DNA of 64,000 nucleotides, from positions 1-64,000 of the forward strand of contig JAGAUV010000073.1 of assembly GCA_017620635.1 (NCBI GenBank). The letters run 5' to 3'. Below the pieces are notes generated by a model. The model had not been told where the DNA came from. It did not search any database and saw nothing but the letters and a program-made list of their open reading frames with translations. Positions within the stretch are counted from its first letter, which is position 1, and every line of letters begins with the position of its first letter. The stretch is from Muribaculaceae bacterium (GTDB lineage: Bacteria > Bacteroidota > Bacteroidia > Bacteroidales > Muribaculaceae). The position numbers and the translations under genes were made by a program. Below, one piece after another: positions 27,247-36,360 of this stretch.

Positions 27247-27917
27247 TGGACTTTCTGATAGACATAGATACTAATATATTCCTCTTCTTCAACGGGATGC
27301 ACTGCGATTTCGTCGACCGCTTCATGAAGCTGTCGTCCGATCGCTTTGTTTGGGTGCCACTGTATGTATCCCTGCTCGTCGCGCTCGTGCGTATGTTCGG
27401 TTGGCGTAAGGCTGTCATCATAACACTTGCGGCTGTAGCCGCCGTGGCGGCTTCCGATCAGTTGTGCGCCACGTTCATACGGCCTGAAGTACAGCGTCTG
27501 CGTCCTGCCAATCTCGAGAATCCCCTGAGTGTCCTTGTGCATGTGGTCGACGGCTATCGTGGAGGCAGCTATGGATTCCCGTCGTGCCATGCAGCAAACA
27601 CTTTTGCCCTTGTCGGGCTTCTGCTGCCGGTGGTGCGTAATATGCGATTCAGTATCGCTATGCTCGTGTGGGCCTTGCTCAACTGCTATTCGCGCATACA
27701 TCTCGGGGTGCATTATCCGGGCGATCTGCTTGTGGGTGGGCTTATAGGCGTTTCGATAGGGCTGATCTGCTTCTATATCGTACGGCTTATAGCTTTTGGC
27801 GGCAATATTGCGTCGGGCCGGACGAATGTATATCTGAGGAAACCTTTTTATAGCAGCGATATCGTCGCTGTCGTGTTTATAATGACATTGGCAGTCATTC
27901 TGTTGGCGTCGATATGA
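27246..27917 (+). CDS. PAP2-family membrane phosphatase
   Basis: A 223-residue polytopic lipid phosphatase of the PAP2 superfamily. The three active-site boxes are present: RPEVQRLRP (the K/R-x6-RP box), YGFPSCHAANTFA (the PS-x-H box with Cys in place of Gly) and SRIHLGVHYPGDLLVG (the SR-x5-H-x3-D box). Family members dephosphorylate phosphatidic acid, phosphatidylglycerophosphate or undecaprenyl pyrophosphate in the membrane. Its start codon overlaps the stop of the LtaS-like gene, so it may process that enzyme's lipid by-product or its substrate. Confidence 0.9.
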   Translation: MDFLIDIDTNIFLFFNGMHCDFVDRFMKLSSDRFVWVPLYVSLLVALVRMFGWRKAVIITLAAVAAVAASDQLCATFIRPEVQRLRPANLENPLSVLVHVVDGYRGGSYGFPSCHAANTFALVGLLLPVVRNMRFSIAMLVWALLNCYSRIHLGVHYPGDLLVGGLIGVSIGLICFYIVRLIAFGGNIASGRTNVYLRKPFYSSDIVAVVFIMTLAVILLASI

Positions 27918-27962
27918 AATCTGTACAGAGAAATTGCTTAAATAATTTTAACACAAAAAAGT

Positions 27963-27992
27963 TTTGAGGTAGTGAAATTATCTCTAATTTTG
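27963..27992 (+). promoter_or_regulatory. Promoter for a candidate noncoding RNA
   Basis: TTTG (27963-27966), 18-bp spacer, then TAATTTTG (27985-27992). It is too far from mscL (over 300 nt) to be that gene's main promoter, and a terminator follows at 28190-28225. Confidence 0.6.
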
Positions 27993-27998
27993 TAATGT

Positions 27999-28225
27999 GA
28001 AACGTGACCAAAGTTAAGTAAACTGCAGTAGAACGCTGCAACAATCCAATACGCATCAGAACTTTTGTGTCACTGATCCCGGTCGCAGCCGGAATTGGCG
28101 GATAGAGTTCCGCTGTAAAATTGCATATAAGGATTTGATAAAACATCATGGACATTAAATAGTTGTTTTATAGATAATTGTGTATTAGGAACAGGGCGTC
28201 GTGAGACAGCTCTGTTTCTGTTTTT
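27999..28225 (+). ncRNA. Candidate structured noncoding RNA upstream of mscL
   Basis: About 227 nt running from a Bacteroidota-type promoter to a strong intrinsic terminator, with no credible reading frame. Predicted hairpins read by eye: 28024-28040 (5-bp stem), 28098-28113 (GCGGA/TCCGC, 6-base loop), 28138-28171 (8-bp perfect stem ATAAAACA/TGTTTTAT) and the terminator at the 3' end. A second promoter (28253-28283) then drives mscL, so the RNA is an independent unit. I do not recognise it as 6S RNA, tmRNA, SRP RNA or a known riboswitch, although a divergent 6S RNA is not excluded. TSS is estimated from the promoter. Confidence 0.5.
28190..28225 (+). terminator. Intrinsic terminator of the candidate ncRNA
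   Basis: AACAGGGC pairs with GCTCTGTT (one G-U), topped by an inner GTC-GTGA-GAC stem, and is followed by TCTGTTTTT. This is a textbook Rho-independent terminator on the plus strand. Confidence 0.75.
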
Positions 28226-28252
28226 AGTTCGCAGAGATTTTTGGGAGCATAT

Positions 28253-28283
28253 TTTGAGAAGCGAGAAATTTTTTATATTTTTG
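28253..28283 (+). promoter_or_regulatory. Promoter for mscL
   Basis: TTTG at 28253-28256, a 19-bp spacer and TATTTTTG at 28276-28283 match the Bacteroidota consensus exactly; the mscL ATG is 27 bp downstream. Confidence 0.75.
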
Positions 28284-28310
28284 CGTTTGTAACTAAAAGA
28301 TACATATTCC

Positions 28311-28739
28311 ATGAAAAAGTTTATCAATGAGTTCAAGGAGTTCGCAATGAAGGGCAATGTTGTCGACATGGCAGTCGGTGTGATCATCGGCGCCGCATTC
28401 GGCAAGATCGTGACTTCGTTGGTCAATGACATCATAATGCCTGCTATCGGTATGCTTACCGGCGGCATTAACTTCAGCGATTATAAATGGGTAATCCAGG
28501 AAGGTGTTAAAAATGGCGAAGAGATAGTGACTCCCGAAGTAGCTATTACATGGGGTGCTTTTGTCCAGACGATTTTCGACTTCCTGATCATCGCCTTCTG
28601 CATATTCGTCGCTATCAAGTTTATCAACAAGCTCAAACGCCAGCCGGCACCAGAACCCGAGGCTCCTGCCGCTCCTGCCGAGCCGACAGAAGAAGTCAAG
28701 CTCCTCACAGAGATACGCGACCTCCTGAGCAAGAAATAA
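28311..28739 (+). CDS. mscL: Large-conductance mechanosensitive channel
   Basis: A 142-residue inner-membrane channel that opens under membrane tension to release solutes during osmotic downshock. The N-terminal amphipathic helix ([41 protein letters not shown]) runs into TM1, a periplasmic loop carries FSDYKWV, and TM2 is [22 protein letters not shown]. The C-terminal Pro/Ala/Glu linker and bundle ([20 protein letters not shown]) are typical. Its stop shares a base with the start of aroK, a coupling that probably reflects operon packing rather than joint function. Confidence 0.96.
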   Translation: MKKFINEFKEFAMKGNVVDMAVGVIIGAAFGKIVTSLVNDIIMPAIGMLTGGINFSDYKWVIQEGVKNGEEIVTPEVAITWGAFVQTIFDFLIIAFCIFVAIKFINKLKRQPAPEPEAPAAPAEPTEEVKLLTEIRDLLSKK

Positions 28740-29299
28740 TGACAGGGCGACCGCTCTATCTTATAGGCTTCATGGCCTCGGGGAAAACCACCCTGGGGCG
28801 TGCTCTGGTGGCAAGTATGCAAGGCTACAGCTTCATAGATCTTGACCAGGCCGTAGAAGAGAGAGAAGGCAAGAGCGTGAGCGCGATATTCGCCGACTGC
28901 GGAGCTGAATACTTCAGACAGGCTGAGCGCGAGACCCTGCGACAAGTGTCGGGGCCGGGCTGTATAATAGCATGTGGAGGCGGTACGCCCTGCTATGCCG
29001 ACAATATGGACTACATGCTCGCCCATGGCTATGTGGTGTGGCTGCAGGCCGACGATGAGGTAACAGCGCGACGGCTGAGGCTTGCTCCCGGCCAGCGACC
29101 TCTTGTAGATTCTCTGCTCGACAGGCCCGAAGAGCTCAGGAAACATATTCTGAGGCTACGCAGCGAACGGTCGCCGTTCTATAGCCGTGCAAACGCCGTG
29201 TTTGACTCAAATCGTCTGGAAGATAAAGAGCAGATAGAGCAGTCGTGCAAGGTATTTGTCGACGAGCTGTGGGCGCCATATATTAAAACCATAAACTGA
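28739..29299 (+). CDS. aroK: Shikimate kinase
   Basis: A 186-residue enzyme that phosphorylates shikimate at O3 in aromatic amino-acid synthesis. The ATG at 28739 overlaps the mscL stop (TAATG) and gives the normal family length; the longer open frame is spurious. Seen: Walker A GFMASGKTTLGRAL, the shikimate-binding FIDLDQAVEEREG, FRQAERETLR, the CGGGTP loop and the lid region ARRLRLAPGQRPLVD with its conserved Arg. Confidence 0.95.
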   Translation: MTGRPLYLIGFMASGKTTLGRALVASMQGYSFIDLDQAVEEREGKSVSAIFADCGAEYFRQAERETLRQVSGPGCIIACGGGTPCYADNMDYMLAHGYVVWLQADDEVTARRLRLAPGQRPLVDSLLDRPEELRKHILRLRSERSPFYSRANAVFDSNRLEDKEQIEQSCKVFVDELWAPYIKTIN

Positions 29300-29301
29300 C
29301 C

Positions 29302-30477
29302 ATGGATGCTCCTATACCACTTGAGGAAGTATTAAAGGCCACAACTGTGGCGCGTCAGGCTGTCGTTGGTCTCCCGGCCTCGAGAGGCTTGCTCGACCAC
29401 CGCTTCCCACTGACGCCCGAGGGCGCCGGGATGCTGGTGTCGCGTGGCTTTCGCGTGAAAATGGAGCGCGGAGCCGCCGAACACATTCATTACAGCGACG
29501 AGGCATATACCCGTTGCGGCGTTGAGATTGTAGAACGTGCCGATACGTTGGCTGCCGATATCATAGTGTATCTTCCGGCGCTCGATCTCGCCGACGCGCG
29601 TATGATAAAGCGCGGCTCGCTGCTGCTGACCTTCCTTCATGCAGAAGAGAAGGATGCAGAGGTGCTCCGCACGCTTCTGCGCCGTCATGTCATAGCCCTT
29701 GCTCTTGAAGAACTGACCGACGATGCCGGCCGCAAACCCTTTGCCGATATACTGAAAGAGATCGACGGCCGCGCCGCGATAGCCATAGCGTCGTCGTTGC
29801 TTGCCGATGCGATACATGGCAAAGGCATACTGCTTGGCGGTGTTGCCGGTGTCGTGCCGTGCGAAGTCATGGTAATAGGCGCCGACATGGCAGCCATTTC
29901 GGCGGCTCAGACTGCAATGGGCCTGGGTGCGATAGTCAAGATTTTCGACAGTAACGTGTACCGTCTTCGCGAGGCCCTGCGTCTGCTCGGACCGGGCGTG
30001 ACAGGCTCGTCCTTGCATCCAAGGGTATTTGAGAACGCTCTCCGAAGCGCCGACATAGTGGTGGCTACAGATGCTGCAGGGCAGGGCGGAATAGTGGACG
30101 CGCAGCTTACCGGCCTGATGAAGCGCGGAGTGATATGCTTCGACCTTACCTCGCATCCGGGTCTGGCGTTCCCGTCGCTGCAGATAATAGATCTCGACCT
30201 TGCTTCGCCCTCCGACAATACATCGGGCCCGACACGTCTGTGTTATGTCAACGCCGGCAATGCAGTGCCGAGAACAATTGCCATGGCCCTGAGCAATACC
30301 TTTGTGACCATGCTCGACGACATACTCGTGTGCGACGGTGTCGCCAATGCCCTGAAACTTAATTCCGGCCTTCGCTCAGCCGCTTTCGCATTCCTCGGCA
30401 AGTGCGTGAACCGCCGCGTGGCGCGCCTGCTCGACATAAGGATGGTGGATATTAATCTTATTCTGCAATTCTCATGA
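29302..30477 (+). CDS. Alanine dehydrogenase/PNT-family protein, degenerate NAD loop
   Basis: A 391-residue protein with the AlaDH_PNT N- and C-terminal domains (DHRFPLTPEGAGMLVSRGFRVKMERGAAEHIHYSDEAY near the N-terminus; GGVAGVVPCEVMVIGADMAAISAAQTAMGLGAIVKIFDSN in the middle). Alanine dehydrogenase oxidises alanine to pyruvate and ammonia with NAD. The Gly-rich dinucleotide loop, normally G-x-G-x-x-G/A, here reads GADMAAIS, losing two of three glycines, although the strand ending with acidic FD remains. It may be catalytically altered or use a different cofactor. It lies 2 bp after aroK and overlaps the RNase HI gene by four bases. Confidence 0.75.
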   Translation: MDAPIPLEEVLKATTVARQAVVGLPASRGLLDHRFPLTPEGAGMLVSRGFRVKMERGAAEHIHYSDEAYTRCGVEIVERADTLAADIIVYLPALDLADARMIKRGSLLLTFLHAEEKDAEVLRTLLRRHVIALALEELTDDAGRKPFADILKEIDGRAAIAIASSLLADAIHGKGILLGGVAGVVPCEVMVIGADMAAISAAQTAMGLGAIVKIFDSNVYRLREALRLLGPGVTGSSLHPRVFENALRSADIVVATDAAGQGGIVDAQLTGLMKRGVICFDLTSHPGLAFPSLQIIDLDLASPSDNTSGPTRLCYVNAGNAVPRTIAMALSNTFVTMLDDILVCDGVANALKLNSGLRSAAFAFLGKCVNRRVARLLDIRMVDINLILQFS

Positions 30478-31139
30478 GCACGCGCCGGAAATTCTATGTA
30501 GTCTGGGTCGGACACAATCCGGGTATCTACGACAATTGGAACGATGCCCAGGAGCAGGTCATAAACTTCCCGGGCGCCAAGTTCAAGTCGTATGACGATA
30601 TCGACGAAGCGACAGCCGCATATCGCGGCGATCCTCGCGAACAGCTCGGCCTCATGCGTGCCTTGTTGCAGCACAAGCCCGATTATAATCCTTCGGAGCG
30701 CGACTACAGCAAATTGCCGGGAATAAGACTCGACGCCATAGCTGTAGACGGCGCCTGTGCCGGTAATCCGGGCCGCATGGAGTATCGTGCGGTGCGTGTG
30801 GCCGACGGTTCCGAAGTGTTCCGCATAGGCGACAAGACGGAGCTGACCGGGACGAATAACATAGCCGAATATTTAGGCATGATACACTTGGCCGCATTGC
30901 TTGCCCGTAGCGGCGACTTTACGACACCGATATATACCGATTCGCGCAACACCCTCGCGTGGCTGCGCCGAGGACACTCGAAAACTACACTCGCCTCTAC
31001 CCCGGAAACCGCCAAGACCCTCGAGCTTCTCGCCCGTGCAGATGCGTGGCTTGCGGCAAACGGGCCTATACGTAATCCTGTAATCAAATGGCCTACCGAA
31101 GAGTGGGGCGAGATTCCGGCTGATTTCGGTCGAAAATAA
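30474..31139 (+). CDS. Ribonuclease HI with viroplasmin-like N-terminal domain
   Basis: A 221-residue RNase H that cuts the RNA strand of RNA-DNA hybrids. Residues 1-50 form a caulimovirus viroplasmin (hybrid-binding) domain: KFYVVWVGHNPGIYDNWNDAQEQVINFPGAKFKSYDDIDEA. The catalytic domain carries the metal-binding acidic residues in AVDGACAGNPG, TNNIAEYLG and YTDSRNTLAWL, with a final Asp in the C-terminal PADFGRK. This fusion is common in Bacteroidales and in the eukaryotic RNase H1. It overlaps the previous gene by four bases and is 21 bp before glgB. Confidence 0.93.
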   Translation: MSTRRKFYVVWVGHNPGIYDNWNDAQEQVINFPGAKFKSYDDIDEATAAYRGDPREQLGLMRALLQHKPDYNPSERDYSKLPGIRLDAIAVDGACAGNPGRMEYRAVRVADGSEVFRIGDKTELTGTNNIAEYLGMIHLAALLARSGDFTTPIYTDSRNTLAWLRRGHSKTTLASTPETAKTLELLARADAWLAANGPIRNPVIKWPTEEWGEIPADFGRK

Positions 31140-31160
31140 ACTGCTGAAAACTACTATAAT

Positions 31161-33191
31161 ATGAAACGTCTCAATATTCTCAAAAATGACCCGTGGCTTG
31201 CCCCGTATGCCGGAGCAATCGAAGGACGGCACGAAGATGCCGTCCGTAAGCTGAAACAGCTTACGGCCTCGTCGGGTACTCTCTATGATTTCGCTAACGC
31301 TCACAAATACTTCGGCCTGCACCGGCAGCACGACGGCTCGTGGGTGTTCCGCGAGTGGGCTCCCAATGCCACTGCCATAACACTCATCGGCGACTTCTCC
31401 GGCTGGAAAGCCTTGCCTCAGTACAGCCTCTCCAAAGCAGACGGTGGTCTCGGCGGCGTATGGGAAGGACATTTCGCCGCTGACGAAATTACTGACGGTC
31501 AGCTCTACAAGATGCTCGTGGAGTGGCCCGGCGGTAAGGGCGAGCGTATACCGGCCTATGCCACAAGAGTGATGCAGGATCCTGAGACTGCGATATTTTC
31601 AGCCCAGGTCTACTCGCCGAGACGCTCGTTCGTATGGCACGACAAAAATTTCGAGCCCGACACATCGCCTCTGCTCATATATGAATGCCATATAGGCATG
31701 GCGCAGGAGAAGGAAGGTGTCGGCACATATGAGGAGTTTCGCAAGAACATATTGCCGCGTATCGAGAAGGACGGCTACAATACCATACAGATCATGGCCG
31801 TGCAGGAACACCCGTACTATGGTTCCTTCGGCTACCATGTGTCGAGTTTCTTCGCTCCCTCGAGCCGTTTCGGCTCTCCCGAGGACCTGAAACGCCTTAT
31901 CGACGACGCTCACCGCCGCGGCATAGCCGTGATCATGGATATCGTGCACAGCCATGCCGTGAAGAATGAGAACGAAGGCCTCGGACGTCTTGACGGCACC
32001 GTAGACCAGTACTTCCATTCCGATCCCGGACGTCGCGAGCATCCGGCGTGGGATTCTCTGTGCTTCGACTATGGCAAGGACGAGGTGCTTCACTTCCTGC
32101 TGTCGAACTGCAAATACTGGCTTGAGGAGTTTCATTTCGACGGTTTCCGTTTCGACGGCGTCACATCGATGCTGTACTTCGACCATGGTCTCGGCAAAGC
32201 TTTCGGCAGTTATGCCGACTACTACGACGGCGGACAGGACAAGGATGCGATAGTATATCTTACCCTTGCCAACCTGCTTATCCATGAGGTGCGCCCCAAA
32301 GCCATTACAATAGCCGAAGAAATGAGCGGCATGCCGGGCCTGGCTATATCGTTCAAGGACGGCGGCATAGGTTTCGACTACCGTATGGCCATGGGCATAC
32401 CCGACTACTGGATAAAGACCCTGAAAGAAAAAAAGGACGAGGACTGGCATCCGTCTTCGATTTTCTGGGAGCTGACAAACCGTCGGGCCGACGAAAAGAC
32501 CATATCCTATGTAGAGAGTCACGACCAGGCTCTGGTAGGCGACAAAACGGTAATATTCCGCCTTATCGACTCCAAGATGTACTGGCACATGATGCTCGGC
32601 GATAACGATACCGATGTGGCACGAGGCATAGCCTTGCACAAGATGATAAGGCTTGTCACACTGGCGACGATCAATGGCGGCTACCTTAACTTCATGGGTA
32701 ACGAATGGGGTCATCCCGAGTGGATCGATTTTCCGCGTCAGGGCAACGGCTGGAGTTACAAGTATGCGCGCCGTCAGTGGGATCTGGTCGATAGAGAAGA
32801 TCTGCAGTACCGCTTCCTCAATGCTTTCGACAATGCCATGATAGAGCTTGTAAGCCGTGTGCACAACTTCCAGAGCAAAGGCATACAGAAGCTGTGGGAA
32901 AAGGACGACGACCAGGTGCTGGCATTCATGCGCGGCGAATATGTGTTCGTGTTCAATTTCAGCCCGGTAAAGAGCTTCAGCGACTACGGTATTCTCGCTC
33001 CGGCCGGTTCGTATGTGACAGTACTCTCGAGCGACAATCCCGATTTCGGCGGATTCGGCAATATCGACGAGACTGTGACTCATTTTACCATGCCTGATCC
33101 GCTTTACGAGCCTGCAGGCCTCGGCCGACTGATGCTGTATATACCTGCGCGCACTGCATTTGTGATGCGTAAACGGCGCAGAAGATTATAA
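31161..33191 (+). CDS. glgB: 1,4-alpha-glucan branching enzyme (eukaryotic type)
   Basis: A 676-residue GH13 enzyme that makes alpha-1,6 branches in glycogen. A CBM48 domain occupies about residues 45-160 (WAPNATAITLIGDFSGWKALP). The barrel has the nucleophile Asp332 (FHFDGFRFDGVTSM), the acid/base Glu386 (ITIAEEMSGMPGLA) and the transition-state Asp in SYVESHDQALVGD. These boxes resemble the human GBE1 versions rather than E. coli GlgB, as is known for Bacteroidota. No other glycogen gene is nearby in the window. It probably shares a transcript with the following Gfo/Idh gene (15-bp gap). Confidence 0.94.
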   Translation: MKRLNILKNDPWLAPYAGAIEGRHEDAVRKLKQLTASSGTLYDFANAHKYFGLHRQHDGSWVFREWAPNATAITLIGDFSGWKALPQYSLSKADGGLGGVWEGHFAADEITDGQLYKMLVEWPGGKGERIPAYATRVMQDPETAIFSAQVYSPRRSFVWHDKNFEPDTSPLLIYECHIGMAQEKEGVGTYEEFRKNILPRIEKDGYNTIQIMAVQEHPYYGSFGYHVSSFFAPSSRFGSPEDLKRLIDDAHRRGIAVIMDIVHSHAVKNENEGLGRLDGTVDQYFHSDPGRREHPAWDSLCFDYGKDEVLHFLLSNCKYWLEEFHFDGFRFDGVTSMLYFDHGLGKAFGSYADYYDGGQDKDAIVYLTLANLLIHEVRPKAITIAEEMSGMPGLAISFKDGGIGFDYRMAMGIPDYWIKTLKEKKDEDWHPSSIFWELTNRRADEKTISYVESHDQALVGDKTVIFRLIDSKMYWHMMLGDNDTDVARGIALHKMIRLVTLATINGGYLNFMGNEWGHPEWIDFPRQGNGWSYKYARRQWDLVDREDLQYRFLNAFDNAMIELVSRVHNFQSKGIQKLWEKDDDQVLAFMRGEYVFVFNFSPVKSFSDYGILAPAGSYVTVLSSDNPDFGGFGNIDETVTHFTMPDPLYEPAGLGRLMLYIPARTAFVMRKRRRRL

Positions 33192-33206
33192 TAACCTTAA
33201 GATGCT

Positions 33207-34502
33207 ATGGAAAACGCTACAATAAACCGCCGCGAGTTTCTGCGCGGTCTCGGCATTGCCGGCGCCGGAGTGCTCGCTGCCACAAGCCCGTGGCTTTCCG
33301 CTTTTTCCGAAGTGAAGGAGACCGCCAAGGAACGTTGCCGTCTCGGTATCATCGGACCCGGATCGCGCGGTCAGTTCCTCATGAACTTTATCGCCACGAA
33401 TCCCAAGGCGGAGATTGTGGCGATAGCGGATATCTATGAGCCTTCTATAAACGCGGCTCTGAAGATTGCTCCCGACGCTAAAGTATACCGCGACTACCGT
33501 CAGCTTCTTGCCGACAAGAATGTGGAGGCTGTTGTGGTGGCCACACCTCTCAACACCCACTATGGTATCGTAATGGATGCCTTCGACGCCGGCAAGCATG
33601 TGTACTGCGAGAAAACTATCGGCTATACTATGGAGCAGTGCTACAACATGTACATGCGCCACCTCGAGACAGGCCTCCTGTTCTTCTCCGGCCAACAGCG
33701 CCTGTTCGACCCGAGATATATAAAGGCGATGGATATGGTGCACAAGGGCACATTCGGCAAGGTATCGGCCGTAGAGGCTTACTGGAACCGCAACGGCGAC
33801 TGGCGCCGTGAAGTGCCCTCGCCCGATCTTGAAAGATTCATCAACTGGCGACTCTACCGCGAATCGTCGCGCGGACTGATGTCGGAGCTCGGATGCCACC
33901 AGCTTCAGGTCGGCACATGGGCCCTCGGCAAGTTGCCTGACAGAGTAATGGGCCACGGCGGCATAACATTCTGGAAAGACGGTCGCGAGGTGCACGACAA
34001 CGTACACTGCATCTACGGTTACGACACCGGCGAGACAATAACATACGGCTCGGTAATCTCCAACAAGTTCTACGGACTCGAAGAGAAGATTATGGGTAAC
34101 CTCGGCACCGTGGAGCCCGAAAACGGTAAATATTTCTTTGAGGAGATAGCGCCGGCTCCGGCATTCCTTCAGATGCTCAACAAATGGGAGAACGATCTCT
34201 TCGAAGAGCTGCCTTTCGCCGGCACGAGCTGGGCGCCCGAGACGGCAAATGTCAACAAGGGCGAGTTCTTACTCGGCGAGCGCCCCAAGGCCGACGGCAC
34301 ATCGCTGCTTACCGAGGCTTTCGTAGAGGCGGTAATCACGGGCAAGCAACCCGAACGCATAGCCGAGGAGGGCTACTATGCGAGCCTCCTTTGCCTGTGG
34401 GGCTTCGAGGCTATAGAGAGCGGTGCGATCCTGCCATTCCCCGAGCAATACAAAATCGATTATGCTCCCTACGGAACCAAACGACAGGATATTGTATCAT
34501 AA
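33207..34502 (+). CDS. Gfo/Idh/MocA oxidoreductase, Tat-exported
   Basis: A 431-residue NAD(P)-dependent sugar or sugar-acid oxidoreductase. A Tat signal begins the protein (INRREFLRGLGIAGAGVLAATS), placing it in the periplasm with its cofactor folded in. The dinucleotide loop is LGIIGPGSRGQ, then VATPLNTHYGIVMDAFDAGKHVYCEKTIGYTMEQC, the family's catalytic EK box. A large fraction of the C-terminal half is the substrate domain (SGQQRLFDPRYIKAM, WRREVPSPDLERFINWRLYRESSRGLMSELGCHQLQ). With its neighbours it probably acts on carbohydrate 3-hydroxyls (see the DUF1080 entry), but this is inference. Confidence 0.9.
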   Translation: MENATINRREFLRGLGIAGAGVLAATSPWLSAFSEVKETAKERCRLGIIGPGSRGQFLMNFIATNPKAEIVAIADIYEPSINAALKIAPDAKVYRDYRQLLADKNVEAVVVATPLNTHYGIVMDAFDAGKHVYCEKTIGYTMEQCYNMYMRHLETGLLFFSGQQRLFDPRYIKAMDMVHKGTFGKVSAVEAYWNRNGDWRREVPSPDLERFINWRLYRESSRGLMSELGCHQLQVGTWALGKLPDRVMGHGGITFWKDGREVHDNVHCIYGYDTGETITYGSVISNKFYGLEEKIMGNLGTVEPENGKYFFEEIAPAPAFLQMLNKWENDLFEELPFAGTSWAPETANVNKGEFLLGERPKADGTSLLTEAFVEAVITGKQPERIAEEGYYASLLCLWGFEAIESGAILPFPEQYKIDYAPYGTKRQDIVS

Positions 34503-34521
34503 CCGTATAAATGGCAATTTC

Positions 34522-34755
34522 ATGAAGGACATAATATTTACAGTGCGCCGACAAAAGACAGAGCTGATATTCCTTGCCGCATCTTTTGTGATAGCTAATC
34601 TTTTCAATCTATATGCGATTGTGGAATATGGCTCTCCGATGAAGGAATTGTTGACATCCTTGTTGTATGTTCTGGTCTTTACTGTCGTAATCTACTTATT
34701 AAGCGTGGTTATAAGACTATTGTTTTATGGTGTTCGGCGTCTGTTCTCCAGATGA
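34522..34755 (+). CDS. Small two-helix membrane protein, unknown function
   Basis: A 77-residue protein starting at the ATG at 34522. It has a basic N-terminus (MKDIIFTVRRQKTE), two long hydrophobic segments (about 18-35 and 46-68) and a basic C-terminus (RRLFSR). I do not recognise a family. It follows the Gfo/Idh gene by 19 bp and its composition is AT-richer than its neighbours. The longer open frame beginning at 34423 lies inside the Gfo/Idh gene and is unlikely to be used. Confidence 0.6.
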   Translation: MKDIIFTVRRQKTELIFLAASFVIANLFNLYAIVEYGSPMKELLTSLLYVLVFTVVIYLLSVVIRLLFYGVRRLFSR

Positions 34756-34907
34756 TAGGATCTGTTTCTGCCTGACTTGTGGAAACATGTTGTATAACAT
34801 TTATGCAAGCTCCTCCGAATACTTATAAACAGGAAATACAAATGGTGCAAATGTAGTATCATAAGACACAAATACCGAGTAGACCTTAAAACCAATTAAA
34901 AAATACA

Positions 34908-36338
34908 ATGACAAGCAGAAGAGATTTTCTAAAGACAATGGGGCTGTCGGCCGCCGGTATGGCTCTGGGCGGCATCTCCACGGCCGCTGCATCGCCATTC
35001 GCATCCGGGCGTAGTACGGCAGGCAAGCCTGAAAAAGTCAAGATAGCATACATAGGCATAGGCAACCGCGGCGAGCAGAATATCGACGAGTTCGCCCGTA
35101 CAGGCATGGTCGAGGTTACCGCTCTGTGCGATATCGACATGGGTGCCGCACATACTAAGAAAGTGATGGGCATGTATCCTAACGCACGTCGTTTCCGCGA
35201 TTTCCGCGAGATGTTCGAGAAAGCATCGGGCGATTTCGAAGCCGTGTGCGCCTCCGTACCCGATCACATGCACTTCCCTATTGCCATGCTGGCTATGGCA
35301 AACGGTAAACACATATACCTCGAGAAGCCGATGTGCCGCACATTCCTCGAGGCAGAGAAGATGATGGAGATGGCCCGTCGCCACCCCGAACTGGCAACAC
35401 AGGTAGGCAACCAGGGCCATTCAGAGGCTAACTATTTCCAGTTCAAGGCTTGGAAAGAGGCCGGTATCATCAGCGATGTCACTGCGATAACGGCACACAT
35501 GAATAACTCGCGCCGCTGGCACAACTACGATTCGGCCATGCAGCAGATGCCCGGTGGCGAACCGATGCCTGCCGATATCGATTGGGATACCTGGACCGGC
35601 CCCTGCGCATACCACGGATATTCGGAGAAATACCATCAGGGCAACTGGCGCTGCTGGTACGACTACGGCATGGGCGCTCTTGGCGACTGGGGCGCGCATC
35701 TGCTCGATACCGCACACGAGTTCCTCGAGCTGGGACTGCCTTACGAGATAAGCATGGAGTATGCCAATGGTCACAACAGCTACTTCTTCCCTTATTCTTC
35801 GACTATCAAGTTCAGATTCGGAGCGCGTGGCAGCATGCCTCCGTGCGATGTCACATGGTACGACGGCCTCGACAATCTGCCGCCTCTGCCTGACAACTAC
35901 GGCGCGTCGGAGTATAATCCCAACGTACCCTCTACAAATCAGGGCAATACTCCCGTGAGCAAGCTTAACCCCGGCAAGATAATATATGGCCGCGACCTTA
36001 CTTTCAAAGGCGGCAGCCATGGCAGCACTCTATCGATGATTCCGTCGGCAAACGCCAACGATATCAAGAGCAAGCTGCCCGAAGTGCCGAAGAGTCCGTC
36101 CAACCACTATGTCAACTTCCTGCGCGCATGTCAGGGCACGGAGAAGACCCGTTCGCCCTTCGAGATCAACGGCGTGCTCAGTCAGGTGTTCTGCCTTGGC
36201 GTTATAGCCCAGAGGCTCAACGACAGACTCTACTTCGACACCCGTAGCAAGCAGTTTACCAACAATGACTTTGCCAACGCCCTGCTGAGCGGAATGCCTC
36301 CGCGCAAGGGCTGGGAAGACTTCTATAAATTAGTGTGA
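34908..36338 (+). CDS. Gfo/Idh/MocA oxidoreductase, Tat-exported
   Basis: A 476-residue oxidoreductase with a Tat signal ([20 protein letters not shown]). The nucleotide loop is [13 protein letters not shown], followed by [10 protein letters not shown] and the EK box [16 protein letters not shown]. The C-terminal domain carries the [37 protein letters not shown] segment, a hallmark of the periplasmic branch of this family, in which W-G-x-H supplies substrate and catalytic contacts. It differs from the first Gfo/Idh gene, so the two are not tandem copies. It is followed 22 bp later by the DUF1080 gene and precedes no transporter. Confidence 0.9.
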   Translation: MTSRRDFLKTMGLSAAGMALGGISTAAASPFASGRSTAGKPEKVKIAYIGIGNRGEQNIDEFARTGMVEVTALCDIDMGAAHTKKVMGMYPNARRFRDFREMFEKASGDFEAVCASVPDHMHFPIAMLAMANGKHIYLEKPMCRTFLEAEKMMEMARRHPELATQVGNQGHSEANYFQFKAWKEAGIISDVTAITAHMNNSRRWHNYDSAMQQMPGGEPMPADIDWDTWTGPCAYHGYSEKYHQGNWRCWYDYGMGALGDWGAHLLDTAHEFLELGLPYEISMEYANGHNSYFFPYSSTIKFRFGARGSMPPCDVTWYDGLDNLPPLPDNYGASEYNPNVPSTNQGNTPVSKLNPGKIIYGRDLTFKGGSHGSTLSMIPSANANDIKSKLPEVPKSPSNHYVNFLRACQGTEKTRSPFEINGVLSQVFCLGVIAQRLNDRLYFDTRSKQFTNNDFANALLSGMPPRKGWEDFYKLV

Positions 36339-36360
36339 CAATACAGACGATCATATAGTT

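Noticed and set aside
27895..28155. An 86-codon minus-strand open frame in the gap upstream of mscL
   Set aside because: It overlaps the PAP2 gene end and the structured RNA, lacks a promoter and shows no protein-like composition.
27999..28225. 6S RNA, tmRNA or SRP RNA identity for the structured RNA
   Set aside because: There is no CCA end or tag peptide (tmRNA), no GGAA tetraloop stem (SRP), and the 5' and 3' ends do not pair as in 6S RNA because a terminator hairpin occupies the 3' end. A divergent 6S RNA cannot be ruled out.
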